Shown: piece after piece, positions 43,959 through 53,146 of the stretch
Position numbering within the stretch: position 1 is the stretch's first letter
Layout of the letters: each line of letters opens with the position of its first letter
NCBI RefSeq assembly: GCF_004123795.1
Contig: NZ_MSSM01000003.1
Span: forward strand, 1-64,000
Direction of reading: 5' to 3'
Length of the DNA stretch: 64,000 nt
Source of the DNA: Lacticaseibacillus chiayiensis
GTDB lineage: Bacteria > Bacillota > Bacilli > Lactobacillales > Lactobacillaceae
Position numbers and translations under genes: made by a program
Notes under the pieces: generated by a model
The model's database searches: none
Told to the model about the DNA's origin: nothing
The model's input: only the letters and a program-made list of their open reading frames with translations

Positions 43959-44489
43959 ATGTTGAACGAAAAACACTTTACAGGGCATTGGTGGATTATT
44001 TCAATCCTGCTTTTGCTGTTATTAATTGATGGCAGTCTGGCATCAGTGTTGGCTCAGTGGATTATGCAGCCGAGTTTTATGGGCATTCCGCAGTTGACCT
44101 TGTTAGGGTTGGTCATGGTGACCCTGCTGGTTCCGGAAGAGAAGTACACAACCTGGATTGGTGCTTTGATCGGGTTGGTTTTTGACAGCTTTTACACTGG
44201 CATATTAGGAGTCAATGCGTTATTGTTTGCGTTAGTCATTTATATCGTTCGCCAGATTCGGCCGTACATTCCACACACCGCAGTTTTTGTCGGAATGGTC
44301 TATATCATTGCGCTACTGCTGTATAGTATCGCCAATTATTTTGTGAATCATTTTATTGGCTATGGTAATTCTGGTGTGGTGACGCTAATTGCCAATCACC
44401 TAGGGCCCGGGTTGACCGTCAACCTGATTCTCTTTGTTATTGTGTATGGTCCGTTACATCGGGTATTGATTAACTTAGCGGAAGAATAG
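43959..44489 (+). CDS. mreD: rod shape-determining protein MreD
   Basis: 176-residue membrane protein with about five hydrophobic helices (WIISILLLLLLIDGSLASVL, IYIVRQIRPYIPHT...). It follows mreC after 3 bp. Partner of MreC in the elongasome. Confidence 0.92.
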   Translation: MLNEKHFTGHWWIISILLLLLLIDGSLASVLAQWIMQPSFMGIPQLTLLGLVMVTLLVPEEKYTTWIGALIGLVFDSFYTGILGVNALLFALVIYIVRQIRPYIPHTAVFVGMVYIIALLLYSIANYFVNHFIGYGNSGVVTLIANHLGPGLTVNLILFVIVYGPLHRVLINLAEE

Positions 44490-44503
44490 TTTGGGGTGAT
44501 GAT

Positions 44504-45160
44504 GTGGACAGTGTGGTCTTAAAGGGTCGAAACGACAGTCTGGCGCTACAGCTTCGGGATACAGCGGATTTTATGCAGATCATCAGGACGTTGAAAACGT
44601 TACTGGGGAAGCTGTATGAAGAAACGCCAACCGGTGAAGTCAGTTATCGCTTGGAAACTGGTAACCGTTTGTTGACTGAAGAGCAGCTTACCCAAATTCA
44701 ATCGGTTTTCGCCGATTTTCCGCGTTTTTCAATCAATGGCATTACCAGTGCGGTCGTTGATAAAGATGTAGTGGCAGATATGGTTACGGGCAAAATGACG
44801 CATCGTATTGGCGGCGTTGTTCGGTCTGGCCAAACGATTGACATCATGGGTGATGTGCTTTTCTTGGGCGATCTGCATTCTGGTGCGACTTTATGTGCTT
44901 CCGGGAATATCTTTGTGATGGGTAAGGTCAGTGGCGTGGTACAGGCTGGCAGCCATGGAGATACACGCGCCGTTGTCGTTGGCGATCTTCAAGGGGCCAG
45001 CCAGGTGCGGATTGCCGATGTGATCGAGATTGTCGCCGATCACTATGATCCGCTCAAGCCGGTTGCTTATTTAAGCAAGTTACATACAATGACACACGCC
45101 AAAATGTCTGAACTGGCGAACATTCGGCCGCGATTATTCAAGCAAATGGAGGCTATGTAG
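44504..45160 (+). CDS. minC: septum site-determining protein MinC
   Basis: FtsZ inhibitor that blocks polar septa. The C-terminal beta-helix domain is clear: GDVLFLGDLHSGATLCASGN, then IFVMGKVSGVVQAGSHGD. Length 218 residues, GTG start behind GGGGTGATGAT. minD follows directly. Confidence 0.95.
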   Translation: MDSVVLKGRNDSLALQLRDTADFMQIIRTLKTLLGKLYEETPTGEVSYRLETGNRLLTEEQLTQIQSVFADFPRFSINGITSAVVDKDVVADMVTGKMTHRIGGVVRSGQTIDIMGDVLFLGDLHSGATLCASGNIFVMGKVSGVVQAGSHGDTRAVVVGDLQGASQVRIADVIEIVADHYDPLKPVAYLSKLHTMTHAKMSELANIRPRLFKQMEAM

Positions 45161-45964
45161 ATGGGTACAGCGTTAGTGGTTACTTCCGGTAAAGGTGGTG
45201 TCGGCAAAACAACCACATCGGCCAATATCGGCACCGCGTTGGCACTGCAAGGCAAGCGGGTTGTTTTATTAGACCTTGACATTGGCTTACGTAATTTGGA
45301 TGTGGTTATGGGGCTTTCCAATCGGATTATTTATGACATTGTCGATGTTGTCACCGGCCGGGCTAAACTGCATCAAGCCTTGATCAAAGATAAACGTTTC
45401 GATGACCTGTTATACTTATTGCCAGCGGCGCAAAACGCTGAAAAGGATGCCTTGGAGCCAGAGCAGGTTGTCGAGATTGTTGAACAGTTGCGGCCGGATT
45501 TTGACTATATCATTCTTGATTCGCCGGCTGGTATTGAACAAGGTTTTCGCAATGCGACTGGGGCTGCCGATGGGGCAATTGTCGTGACCACCCCGGAAAT
45601 CTCGGCAGTCAGTGATGCTGATCGGGTGGTTGGTTTGCTTGAACAGCGGGATATGCCGCTTAAACCACGACTGATTATCAACCGTATTCGTCAAAATATG
45701 CTGGCAGATGGCCGTTCGATGGACATTGACGAAATCACCAGTCATTTGGGACTCGATTTGTTGGGCATTATCGTTGATGATGACGGTGTGATTGAAAGCT
45801 CAAACAAAGGTGAGGCAATTGTCATGGATCCCGACGATTTGGCCAGCAAAGGGTATCGCAATATTGCTCGGCGACTGTTGGGCGATAGCGTACCGCTCAT
45901 GGACATTCGCCTTAAAAAGCAAGGGTTCTGGGCAAAACTTTTTCATCGGCATACCGAATCATGA
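45161..45964 (+). CDS. minD: septum site-determining protein MinD
   Basis: Membrane-cycling ATPase that positions MinC. Deviant Walker A SGKGGVGKTTTSANIG, switch I/II LDLDIGLRNLDVVMG and LDSPAGIEQGF, and a C-terminal amphipathic tail ending LKKQGFWAKLFHRHTES. Length 267 residues. No minE is present, so topology probably depends on DivIVA, expected downstream of ylmH beyond the window. Confidence 0.97.
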   Translation: MGTALVVTSGKGGVGKTTTSANIGTALALQGKRVVLLDLDIGLRNLDVVMGLSNRIIYDIVDVVTGRAKLHQALIKDKRFDDLLYLLPAAQNAEKDALEPEQVVEIVEQLRPDFDYIILDSPAGIEQGFRNATGAADGAIVVTTPEISAVSDADRVVGLLEQRDMPLKPRLIINRIRQNMLADGRSMDIDEITSHLGLDLLGIIVDDDGVIESSNKGEAIVMDPDDLASKGYRNIARRLLGDSVPLMDIRLKKQGFWAKLFHRHTES

Positions 45965-46041
45965 CAAGCATCTGTGAGACGCAGACGTCGAGATTCGGCC
46001 ATCGCGTTCCCGCTGAAAACTGAACAAATCTTTTGGAATAG

Positions 46042-46070
46042 TTGACTTTCGATGATTTTCGGTGTAATTT
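46042..46070 (+). promoter_or_regulatory. promoter of the amino acid ABC transporter operon
   Basis: TTGACT (46042-46047), 17 bp, TAATTT (46065-46070), just upstream of the first T-box. Confidence 0.65.
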
Positions 46071-46335
46071 AGTGACAATTCATTAAAGCGTTGAGTGGAA
46101 TCGATGAGCGGCCATGACTTTAAGCGAGTCCGGGTTGATGGGAACTGGGCAGTCATCCGTTGATCACACATCCATGAGTGGACGATTGAACATCAGTAGG
46201 TCGTCTCGGTTGGGCTCGTTATCGCCGTGGTTGAAATAACTACATGAGACCGATTGTGTGAGCAATTGGTAAATCTGAGGTGGAACCGCGGTTTAAGCCG
46301 TCCTCTTACAGCAATTTGCTGTAAGAGGTTTTTTT
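46071..46335 (+). ncRNA. T-box riboswitch, first and complete unit
   Basis: Stem I region 46085-46180 has the AG-bulge and distal loop features AGCGAGTCC and GGTTGATGGGAACTGG. The 3' side reads TGATCACACATCC, where CAC at 46165-46167 followed by A would fit a histidine specifier; ATC is the alternative. Stem III ACCGATTG/CAATTGGT, T-box AGGTGGAACCGCG (46278-46290) and terminator CCTCTTACAGCA/TGCTGTAAGAGG with seven Ts (46302-46335) follow. Confidence 0.85.
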
Positions 46336-46374
46336 ATGACTGCGATTTCGAATGAAACTTTTGGAGTTGATTTT

Positions 46375-46466
46375 AACCACACGAGGTCGGCTGTGTGAAC
46401 AGTCGGCAAACTGAGGTGGTACCGCGCAAAAAGCGTCCTCTTGCTTAATGCAAGAGGACGCTTTTT
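46375..46466 (+). ncRNA. second T-box antiterminator/terminator module without stem I
   Basis: AGGTGGTACCGCG at 46414-46426 and a strong terminator AAAAAGCGTCCTCTTG/CAAGAGGACGCTTTTT (46428-46466). The segment 46375-46426 aligns to 46238-46290 at about four of five positions; its stem III GTCGGCTG/CAGTCGGC is kept by wobble pairs. Only about 80 nt separate it from the first terminator, too little for a second stem I. Confidence 0.8.
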
Positions 46467-46574
46467 GGTATTCTGCCAGCTGCCGGGTGCAAACCGCTAA
46501 CCACAAAACGCTATTAACAAAATGAACAAAAACCATGGCATCAAAGTTGCCACGGATTTGAAGGAGGAAGCACC

Positions 46575-47231
46575 ATGACTTATATTTTTCAAATTTTACC
46601 GGCTTTATTATCTGGTGTGAAATTGACTTTGGGGATTTTTGCCATCACGTTGGTTGGTGCTATTCCACTTGGCTTGATTTTATCGGTGGGTCTCATTCCC
46701 AAGCCTAAATCGATTCTAGGGAAAGCAGGCAAAAGCCTTTTGGAAGGTTACGTTTGGGTCTTTCGTGGCACGCCATTATTGCTACAACTAATGTTTATCT
46801 TTTATGGTTTGCCGATTATCGGAATTGTTTTCGATCGGTTCTCGGCGGCCTTGGTCGCATTTATTCTGAATTACGCTGCATACTTTGCGGAAATCTTCCG
46901 TGGTGGCTTTGGGGCCGTTGATGAGGGGCAGTTTGAAGCCAGTACCGTTTTGAACATGACGCGCTGGCAGGCACTGCGGTATGTCGTCATTCCGCAAGTC
47001 GTCAAAATTGTTTTGCCTTCCATCGGTAACGAAGTCATCAACCTCGTGAAGGATTCCAGTTTGGTTTATGTCATCGGCTTAGGCGATCTGTTGCGAGCTG
47101 GGAACATTGCAAGTGCGCGTGATGTCACTTTGTTGCCGCTTGTGCTGGTCGGGGTCATTTACCTGTTGCTGACGCTGATTCTGACATTCCTGCAAAAACG
47201 GATCGAAGCAGCATTTTCATACTATCGCTAG
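46575..47231 (+). CDS. polar amino acid ABC transporter permease
   Basis: 218 residues, HisM/GlnP family. About five hydrophobic helices and the EAA loop EASTVLNMTRWQALRYVVIP near residue 130. GAAGGAGGAA precedes the ATG. First gene behind the tandem T-box; if the specifier is CAC, the substrate may be histidine. Confidence 0.93.
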   Translation: MTYIFQILPALLSGVKLTLGIFAITLVGAIPLGLILSVGLIPKPKSILGKAGKSLLEGYVWVFRGTPLLLQLMFIFYGLPIIGIVFDRFSAALVAFILNYAAYFAEIFRGGFGAVDEGQFEASTVLNMTRWQALRYVVIPQVVKIVLPSIGNEVINLVKDSSLVYVIGLGDLLRAGNIASARDVTLLPLVLVGVIYLLLTLILTFLQKRIEAAFSYYR

Positions 47232-47243
47232 GAGGCGTCGAAT

Positions 47244-47882
47244 ATGTTAGAGCTGAAAAATATCAACAAATCTTTTAATGGCCGACCAGTTTTGAAAAAT
47301 GTCACATTAACCATTGAGGATGGCAAAACCTTAGCGATTGTTGGGCCTAGTGGCGTCGGGAAAACAACACTGCTGAGAATTATCAGCGGATTAGAACAGG
47401 CTGATTCGGGCACCATGATTTGGAACGGCAAGCCAACAACCGCTCAGGCTATGCGCAAACAGGGCATCATCGGCGTTGTGTTTCAGAACTTCGAACTTTT
47501 TCCGAATCTGTCCGTCATGCGGAATATTACGCTGGCGCCCACACTGCAAGGGGTCGACCAGCAGCAGGCAGATGCGACTGCCAAGAAACTATTAGATCAA
47601 TTAGCGTTAACTGATCAAGAAAAGGCATATCCTTATTCACTTTCCGGGGGACAAAAGCAACGAGTCGCAATTGCGCGGGCATTGGCGTTGAATCCACAAA
47701 TCCTTTTGTATGATGAGCCGACCAGCGCACTGGATCCGTTATTGCGAGAGAACGTGGCCGAAATGGTTAATCAGTTTAAGGCTTCCGGGATGACGCAGGT
47801 CGTGGTGACCCATGATATGGACTTTGCCAAAAGTGTTGCGGACACGACTTATCACGTTGGCAAAGGCGGTGATGACCAATGA
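47244..47882 (+). CDS. polar amino acid ABC transporter ATP-binding protein
   Basis: 212 residues, GlnQ/HisP type. Walker A GPSGVGKTTLL, Q-loop FQNFELFPN, signature LSGGQKQRV, Walker B ILLYDEPTSALDP, switch VVTHDMDFA. Short form lacking extra C-terminal residues. AGGAGG precedes ATG; overlaps the binding-protein gene by 4 bases. Confidence 0.95.
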   Translation: MLELKNINKSFNGRPVLKNVTLTIEDGKTLAIVGPSGVGKTTLLRIISGLEQADSGTMIWNGKPTTAQAMRKQGIIGVVFQNFELFPNLSVMRNITLAPTLQGVDQQQADATAKKLLDQLALTDQEKAYPYSLSGGQKQRVAIARALALNPQILLYDEPTSALDPLLRENVAEMVNQFKASGMTQVVVTHDMDFAKSVADTTYHVGKGGDDQ

Positions 47883-48691
47883 AACGGCGAATTCTATTAG
47901 CTGTCATGATGGTTCTGGCCATGGCAGGTTTTATCATCAGCGGCTGTGCGCGCGAAACCGTTAACAATTCCTGGCCACGGATTGAGCGCAACAAAAAAGT
48001 TGTGATCGGCTTAGACGACACGTTCGTACCGATGGGTTTTCGGCTAAAGAACGGTCAGCTTGCCGGATATGACATTGATTTGGCGAAGGCCGTTTTTAAG
48101 CGCTATGGTATCAAAGTCGATTTTCAGACGATTGACTGGTCCATGAAAGAAACCGAACTGAAGAATCAAACCATTGACTTGATTTGGAACGGCTATTCGG
48201 TAACGCCCGAACGCAAAAAAAAGGTCGCCTTTTCAGATAACTACCTAATTAACCACCAGATTCTGGTTACCAAAACTAAAAGTCAAATCAACTCGTTGCG
48301 GGATATGAAAGGGAAAACCCTTGGCGTCCAAACGGGATCAAGCGGTGCGTTTGATCTGGATGCTCAACCGAAAATCTTAAAGAACATGATTGCTAACAAA
48401 ACCCCGATTCTTTACGATACCTTCAATGACGCCTTCATTGACTTAGATGCTGGGCGGATTCAAGGAATTTTGATGGATGAGGTTTATGCGCGTTATTACA
48501 TTGCCCACAAAGCAGATCCGTCAAGTTATCATATCGTTAACGATCCTTTTCCACCAGAAGATTTTGCTGTGGGGATGCGTAAATCCGACCACGTTTTGCG
48601 CAGTAAAATTAACGCTGGCTTGAAGGCATTGAAAGCTGACGGTACCATCGCAAAATTACAAAAGAAGTGGTTCGGCAAAGTTGAGGATTGA
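47879..48691 (+). CDS. amino acid ABC transporter substrate-binding lipoprotein
   Basis: 270 residues. A lipoprotein signal peptide ends at the lipobox IISGC (Cys23). The SBP family 3 fold follows: VGLDDTFVPMGFRLKNGQLA GYDIDLAKAV, IDLIWNGYSVTPERKKKVAF, and the C-terminal KKWFG. Family 3 proteins bind polar amino acids. No terminator is evident after it. Confidence 0.95.
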   Translation: MKRRILLAVMMVLAMAGFIISGCARETVNNSWPRIERNKKVVIGLDDTFVPMGFRLKNGQLAGYDIDLAKAVFKRYGIKVDFQTIDWSMKETELKNQTIDLIWNGYSVTPERKKKVAFSDNYLINHQILVTKTKSQINSLRDMKGKTLGVQTGSSGAFDLDAQPKILKNMIANKTPILYDTFNDAFIDLDAGRIQGILMDEVYARYYIAHKADPSSYHIVNDPFPPEDFAVGMRKSDHVLRSKINAGLKALKADGTIAKLQKKWFGKVED

Positions 48692-48964
48692 TTGCCGGGC
48701 GCGTTCGGATGAGTTTTGGTTAGTAGTTGCCATCATTTATCAATCACCTTCAAAACGCTGAGACAAATGCTATGTCAGGAACTGGCTAATTTGGCTGGAG
48801 CGACTTTGTTGTCAGTAGATAGTGTCAAGACGACGCTCCCCTTTAGAAACAAGCACCGCCGCTGGACTTTTGAGCTATCTTGTCGGTAAAGTAGAGTATA
48901 ATCATTGCATGTTATTGCTTGACAAACAGGTTGATATGGCATGACTTAGCGAGGGGGCAGATTT

Positions 48965-50398
48965 ATGTGGCTTTGGCTGACTTTTGGCGGACTTTATCTG
49001 GCAAATGCACTGATAGCGATTGTGACCGTTTTTCGATCGCATCGTGACATCTCTACGGTCTGGGCTTGGCTGTTGGTATTGATGTTGTTGCCAATTGTCG
49101 GGTTTTTAATTTATTTTGTGTTTGGCCGTAAGCTGCGGGCTGATCGCATGCAAGACTTGATGACGCAACGACTTTTAGGCATCAATGACCTAGTCGTTCA
49201 GCAGCAAGAAGCATTAGCTGTCGGTCAGCCGTTAATTGGCACCCCTGGCAGCGGCGGTGTTTCCGAGCTAGTTCGAACGTTATTGCGGGCGGATGATGCT
49301 TTAGTGACCACCCATAACGAGGTTCAGGTTTTGGCGTTACGCGAAGCCTTTTTTAAGCAATTGTTTGAAGATATCGGGTTAGCGACCGAGCATATTCATA
49401 TTGAAGCGTACACCATTCAGCCGGATGCAATCGGTCGGCAGTTACGGGATTTATTAATTGAAAAGGCGCATGCCGGTGTTACTGTGCGCGTTTTGTACGA
49501 CACTTTTGGGTCTCACGGCTTGCCGATTAGTTTCTGGAAAGGTTTGACGGATGCAGGTGGCCAAGTCGAGCGGTTTGTCGCGACGAAACTTGGACGATGG
49601 AATCCGCGGATTAACTTTCGAAATCACCGTAAATTGATTGTCATTGATGGAGATTTGGCCTATTTGGGCGGCTTTAATTTAGGAAAAGAGCATCATGGCT
49701 TGCCCATGTTGCGCGATACCCAGCTGCGAATTCAGGGTAAAGCAGTTGCTGTGATTCAAGCGCGCTTTTTGATGGATTGGAATGGAACTAGCAAGAAGCA
49801 ACAGGTTAAAAACGTCGATGTTCTTTTCCGCGAACCGGTTGTCACCGGTAATACGACGATGCAAGTAGTTGCCGGAGGACCGGAGCAGCAGGTTGAAGCG
49901 ATTAAGCTGGGCTATCTAGGCCTCATCAATCAGGCTAAGCGCAGTATATGGATCGAGTCGCCTTATTTTGTGCCGGATGATAGTTTATTGGATGCATTGA
50001 CGATCGCGGCTAATGCCGGAGTCGATGTGCGCATCATGATTCCTAAGAAAACTAATCAGGAACTGATGGCCAAAGCTTCGCGGTTTTACCTGAATCAAGT
50101 CGTGGCCAACGGTGGTCAGGCATTCTTGTATGAGGAAGGTTTCCTGCATGCTAAAACGATTGTGGTCGATGGTAAATACGTTTCTACCGGAACTGCCAAC
50201 TTCGACATTCGTTCCTTTAAGTTAAACTTTGAAATCGCAGCGTTTATTTATGATCACCGGGTCGGCAAAACGTTTCAGAAACTTTTCCTTGCCGACATGG
50301 AACGGGCAATGCCGTATACACAAAAAGTCATCGATGCCAAAAAGCGACCCGCACGGCTGGGAGAGGAACTTTCACGGTTGTTGGCGCCAATTCTGTGA
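48965..50398 (+). CDS. cls: cardiolipin synthase
   Basis: Condenses phosphatidylglycerol to cardiolipin at the membrane. Two N-terminal membrane helices (residues 1-55) precede two PLD catalytic motifs: NHRKLIVIDGDLAYLGGFN near 220 and FLHAKTIVVDGKYVSTGTAN near 395. Length 477 residues. GAGGGGGCAG precedes the ATG. The 273 bp upstream hold a TATAAT at 48897 without a good -35; nothing else is seen there. Confidence 0.95.
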   Translation: MWLWLTFGGLYLANALIAIVTVFRSHRDISTVWAWLLVLMLLPIVGFLIYFVFGRKLRADRMQDLMTQRLLGINDLVVQQQEALAVGQPLIGTPGSGGVSELVRTLLRADDALVTTHNEVQVLALREAFFKQLFEDIGLATEHIHIEAYTIQPDAIGRQLRDLLIEKAHAGVTVRVLYDTFGSHGLPISFWKGLTDAGGQVERFVATKLGRWNPRINFRNHRKLIVIDGDLAYLGGFNLGKEHHGLPMLRDTQLRIQGKAVAVIQARFLMDWNGTSKKQQVKNVDVLFREPVVTGNTTMQVVAGGPEQQVEAIKLGYLGLINQAKRSIWIESPYFVPDDSLLDALTIAANAGVDVRIMIPKKTNQELMAKASRFYLNQVVANGGQAFLYEEGFLHAKTIVVDGKYVSTGTANFDIRSFKLNFEIAAFIYDHRVGKTFQKLFLADMERAMPYTQKVIDAKKRPARLGEELSRLLAPIL

Positions 50399-50420
50399 GA
50401 CAGTCGGTGCGTGCATAAGA

Positions 50421-50465
50421 AAAAAAGACCTAACGACAGACTCATCATGTCGTTAGGCCTTTTTT
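50421..50465 (+). terminator. cls terminator
   Basis: GACCTAACGACA pairs with TGTCGTTAGGCC between A- and T-runs; could serve both strands. Confidence 0.88.
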
Positions 50466-50500
50466 GCAAGTCATTCTATTAAAGCTCTTGGGTGATCGGT

Positions 50501-50620
50501 TTAGATAATTTGTAAACTAGCGAGGGCACCGAGAACGACGCCGAGCACAGTAATGATAATCATCACCCAAGCGCTGATGATCGTCATTTTTTGAAATTTA
50601 GACTTTTTCTTTTTCTGCAC
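50501..50620 (-). CDS. DUF4044-like small membrane protein
   Basis: A 39-residue product from GTG 50620, reading MQKKKKSKFQKM then one hydrophobic helix (TIISAWVMIIITVLGVVLGA). AAGGTGG lies upstream. A lysine-rich start followed by a single helix is the pattern of the DUF4044 proteins encoded near mraZ in lactobacilli. Function unknown; probably a single-pass membrane peptide. Confidence 0.75.
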   Translation of the reverse strand: MQKKKKSKFQKMTIISAWVMIIITVLGVVLGALASLQII

Positions 50621-50884
50621 CGAGAACACCACCTTTGTTATTCTGCTGGCTCTCATTGTACTGGTTTTTGTAAGGCTCGGCAACTTAGATGGTGGAGGAT
50701 TTTGAAAAAATTATTGTTTCTTTATGAATGGGATCATATTGAACCCTGTACGACATGAGTCGCCGTTGCAACGATTCATTTTTCAAATAAATCAAGCTTG
50801 ACGCTTATCCCTGCTTTGAGTAGGGTTAATTAGAAAAGGATCAACAGACAGCGCTTCAGGCCGCTGCCTCCAGGAGGACTCGTT

Positions 50885-51217
50885 ATGGTGTTGCTTGCGT
50901 TGGGATTGCCAATTTTAGTGTGGTTCGTGGTTGTCGCAGCAGTGGTGTACTTTAATTTTCATGGCGGTTCTTGGTTCCTCTTATTAACGCTGGTTAATTT
51001 TTGGGCCATTTTTCAGCTGACTTTTGCGAAAGCCCCGAATTTTATTTGGGTGCTTTTATTTACGGCCATGGTGATCGCTTTAATCCTGGTTATTTGGCAG
51101 GTCGTTCGTGAATATGATCTCATTATCTACCGTTATTGGCGCATGTTGACCAGAATCCTCTCATTAGCCACCACTTGTTGGTGGTTTGGCGGCATATTGA
51201 TCTATTTTTTGGGATAA
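50885..51217 (+). CDS. DUF3397-like membrane protein
   Basis: 110 residues with about four hydrophobic helices and few charges, RYWRMLTRI near the end. Position just before mraZ matches DUF3397 proteins of lactobacilli. CAGGAGGACTCGTT precedes ATG 50885. A strong terminator follows, so it is not transcribed with mraZ from its own start. Function unknown. Confidence 0.75.
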   Translation: MVLLALGLPILVWFVVVAAVVYFNFHGGSWFLLLTLVNFWAIFQLTFAKAPNFIWVLLFTAMVIALILVIWQVVREYDLIIYRYWRMLTRILSLATTCWWFGGILIYFLG

Positions 51218-51241
51218 CCCCCCACTTTTTATCCACGTTTT

Positions 51242-51277
51242 AAAAAAGTCCGTGATCGTTGTGATCACGGACTTTTT
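51242..51277 (+). terminator. terminator between the DUF3397 gene and mraZ
   Basis: AAAAAAGTCCGTGATC pairs with GATCACGGACTTTTT, a perfect 15-bp stem. Confidence 0.9.
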
Positions 51278-51392
51278 CGCGCCTTAAAGGTTTTTTAAAA
51301 CATAAAATAACTAAATTTTGTTTCAAATGTGGTTAGATGTGGAGAAGAGTGGGGTGTTGTGGTAGACTAAAAATCGTAGGGAGGTGCCAGCT

Positions 51393-51824
51393 ATGCTCAT
51401 GGGTGAATTTGAACGCAGTATCGATGCAAAAGGGCGTCTGATTATTCCGGCTAAATTCCGTGAGCAGCTGGGGGCATCGTTTGTGTTAACTCGTGGTATG
51501 GACGGCTGCCTTTTTGGCTACCCAATTGCTGAATGGGACAAGCTTCAGACAAAGCTCGCAACGTTACCGTTAGCCAAAAAGGATGCCCGTACCTTTACCC
51601 GTTTTCTTTTTTCGGCCGCAACTGAATGCGAGATTGACAAGCAGGGGCGGATTAACATTCCTAAGTCGCTATTTAAGCATGCGGCTTTGAAGAAAGAATG
51701 CGTGCTTGTCGGCGTCAACACTCGGATTGAAGTATGGGACGCCGAGCGCTGGCAGGAATTTGCTGATACGGCTGAGGAAAACTTTGATGACATTTCAGAA
51801 AATTTAACGGACTTTGGGTTGTAG
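51393..51824 (+). CDS. mraZ: transcriptional regulator MraZ
   Basis: 143 residues; two AbrB-like SpoVT domains, each with a DxxGR motif ([29 protein letters not shown]). MraZ binds repeats at its own promoter and controls the dcw cluster. Start ATG 51393 follows GGGAGGTGCCAGCT; GTG 51384 in frame would lie in the ribosome-binding site. TGGAG or similar direct repeats upstream (GTGGAGAAGAGTGGGG at 51338) could be its sites. Overlaps nothing; rsmH starts 2 bp later. Confidence 0.95.
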   Translation: MLMGEFERSIDAKGRLIIPAKFREQLGASFVLTRGMDGCLFGYPIAEWDKLQTKLATLPLAKKDARTFTRFLFSAATECEIDKQGRINIPKSLFKHAALKKECVLVGVNTRIEVWDAERWQEFADTAEENFDDISENLTDFGL

Positions 51825-51826
51825 TG

Positions 51827-52768
51827 ATGACAGAATTCAAACACGAAACGGTTCTATTAAAAGAAGCAACAACTGCTTTAGCCGTAAAACCGGAGGGCAC
51901 TTATGTCGATGCCACGTTGGGGCGCGGCGGCCATACCCGTCGGATTTTAAAGCAGCTGACAACGGGACACTTGATCGCTTTTGATCAGGACGAAGCCGCC
52001 ATTGCTGCAGTGACCGCTAGCTTTGGCAATTTACCACCGCAACTGACGCTGGTTCACCGTAACTTTCGGGAACTGACGACGGCACTGGCTGAATTGAATG
52101 TTGGCCATGTAGACGGTATTTTGTATGATCTGGGCGTTTCATCGCCGCAATTTGATGATTCTAAGCGAGGCTTTTCCTACCGCTTCGATGCGCCACTGGA
52201 CATGCGCATGGATCAGCGACAGGCGCTTGATGCCAAGACTATCGTGAATGAATGGCCTTACGCTGAGTTGGTTCGCATTTTTTCGCGTTATGGGGAGGAG
52301 CACTTTTCCAAACAGATTGCGCGGCGGATCGAGCAAGCGCGGGCTGAAGGACCGATTACCACAACCTTCCAGCTGGTGGATTTAATTAAGGCGGGCATTC
52401 CAGCCAAGGCTCGGCGAACGGGTGGCCACCCCGCCAAAAAAGTATTTCAGGCGATTCGAATTGCGGTCAATGACGAATTGTCAGCACTGGAATCATCGTT
52501 GGAGCAGGCACTGAAGTTAATCAATGTCGATGGACGTATTAGCGTGATCACTTTTCAGTCGTTAGAAGATCGGCTGGTTAAAACCATGTTTAAGGAAGTC
52601 TCGTCGGTTCAAGACGTTCCACGCGGCTTGCCAGTTGTGCCAGCATCTGCCCAGCCGCATTATCGCTTGGTCACGCGCAAGCCGATCTTACCAAGCGCTG
52701 AGGAACTGGCAGAAAATCACCGCGCACATAGCGCCAAACTAAGAGTTATCGAAAAAATTCGCAACTAG
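51827..52768 (+). CDS. rsmH: 16S rRNA m4C1402 methyltransferase RsmH
   Basis: SAM-dependent methyltransferase, 313 residues. [16 protein letters not shown] is the SAM loop; [20 protein letters not shown] and [11 protein letters not shown] are family signatures. ATG 51827 sits just after the mraZ stop; the overlapping GTG at 51824 is an alternative. Confidence 0.96.
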   Translation: MTEFKHETVLLKEATTALAVKPEGTYVDATLGRGGHTRRILKQLTTGHLIAFDQDEAAIAAVTASFGNLPPQLTLVHRNFRELTTALAELNVGHVDGILYDLGVSSPQFDDSKRGFSYRFDAPLDMRMDQRQALDAKTIVNEWPYAELVRIFSRYGEEHFSKQIARRIEQARAEGPITTTFQLVDLIKAGIPAKARRTGGHPAKKVFQAIRIAVNDELSALESSLEQALKLINVDGRISVITFQSLEDRLVKTMFKEVSSVQDVPRGLPVVPASAQPHYRLVTRKPILPSAEELAENHRAHSAKLRVIEKIRN

Positions 52769-52780
52769 GGGGTACAATAA

Positions 52781-53146
52781 ATGCTTGAGAGTACAGCAAG
52801 ACCTTTGGTGCAACAACCGGCGCCTAAACCGGTACATAAATCAGCTAGCGAACCCGCACCACATACACATATCGCATTCAGCGGATTCGAAAAAACCATG
52901 ATGTTTGCCTGTGGGATTTTAGCCACGGCTGTTTGTGTGGTCTGTCTGTTCATGCAAAACTACCTGAGCAACACCCAGCGCCAATACGAAGATTTACAAG
53001 CGCGCATTATGAAGCAATCGCAGGCAACCGCGAACCTCAAGCAGGAAATTGGCGAGCTCTCTAATTCGGAACGACTTGATGCTTTCGCAAAAGCACACGG
53101 GTTTAAAATTATTAATGGCAATATAAAGCGTGTTGATAATCAATGA
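52781..53146 (+). CDS. ftsL: cell division protein FtsL
   Basis: 121-residue bitopic protein: cytoplasmic N-terminus rich in Pro and His, one membrane helix (MMFACGILATAVCVVCLFMQ at about 46-65), then a coiled coil ending in the FtsL pattern SERLDAFAKAHGFKI. Forms the divisome core with DivIB and DivIC. Overlaps pbp by 4 bases. Confidence 0.9.
   Translation: MLESTARPLVQQPAPKPVHKSASEPAPHTHIAFSGFEKTMMFACGILATAVCVVCLFMQNYLSNTQRQYEDLQARIMKQSQATANLKQEIGELSNSERLDAFAKAHGFKIINGNIKRVDNQ

Noticed and set aside
48692-48964. Gene or regulatory RNA between the transporter and cls
   Set aside because: No frame with a start signal and no clear hairpin; only an isolated TATAAT near 48897 without a matching -35.
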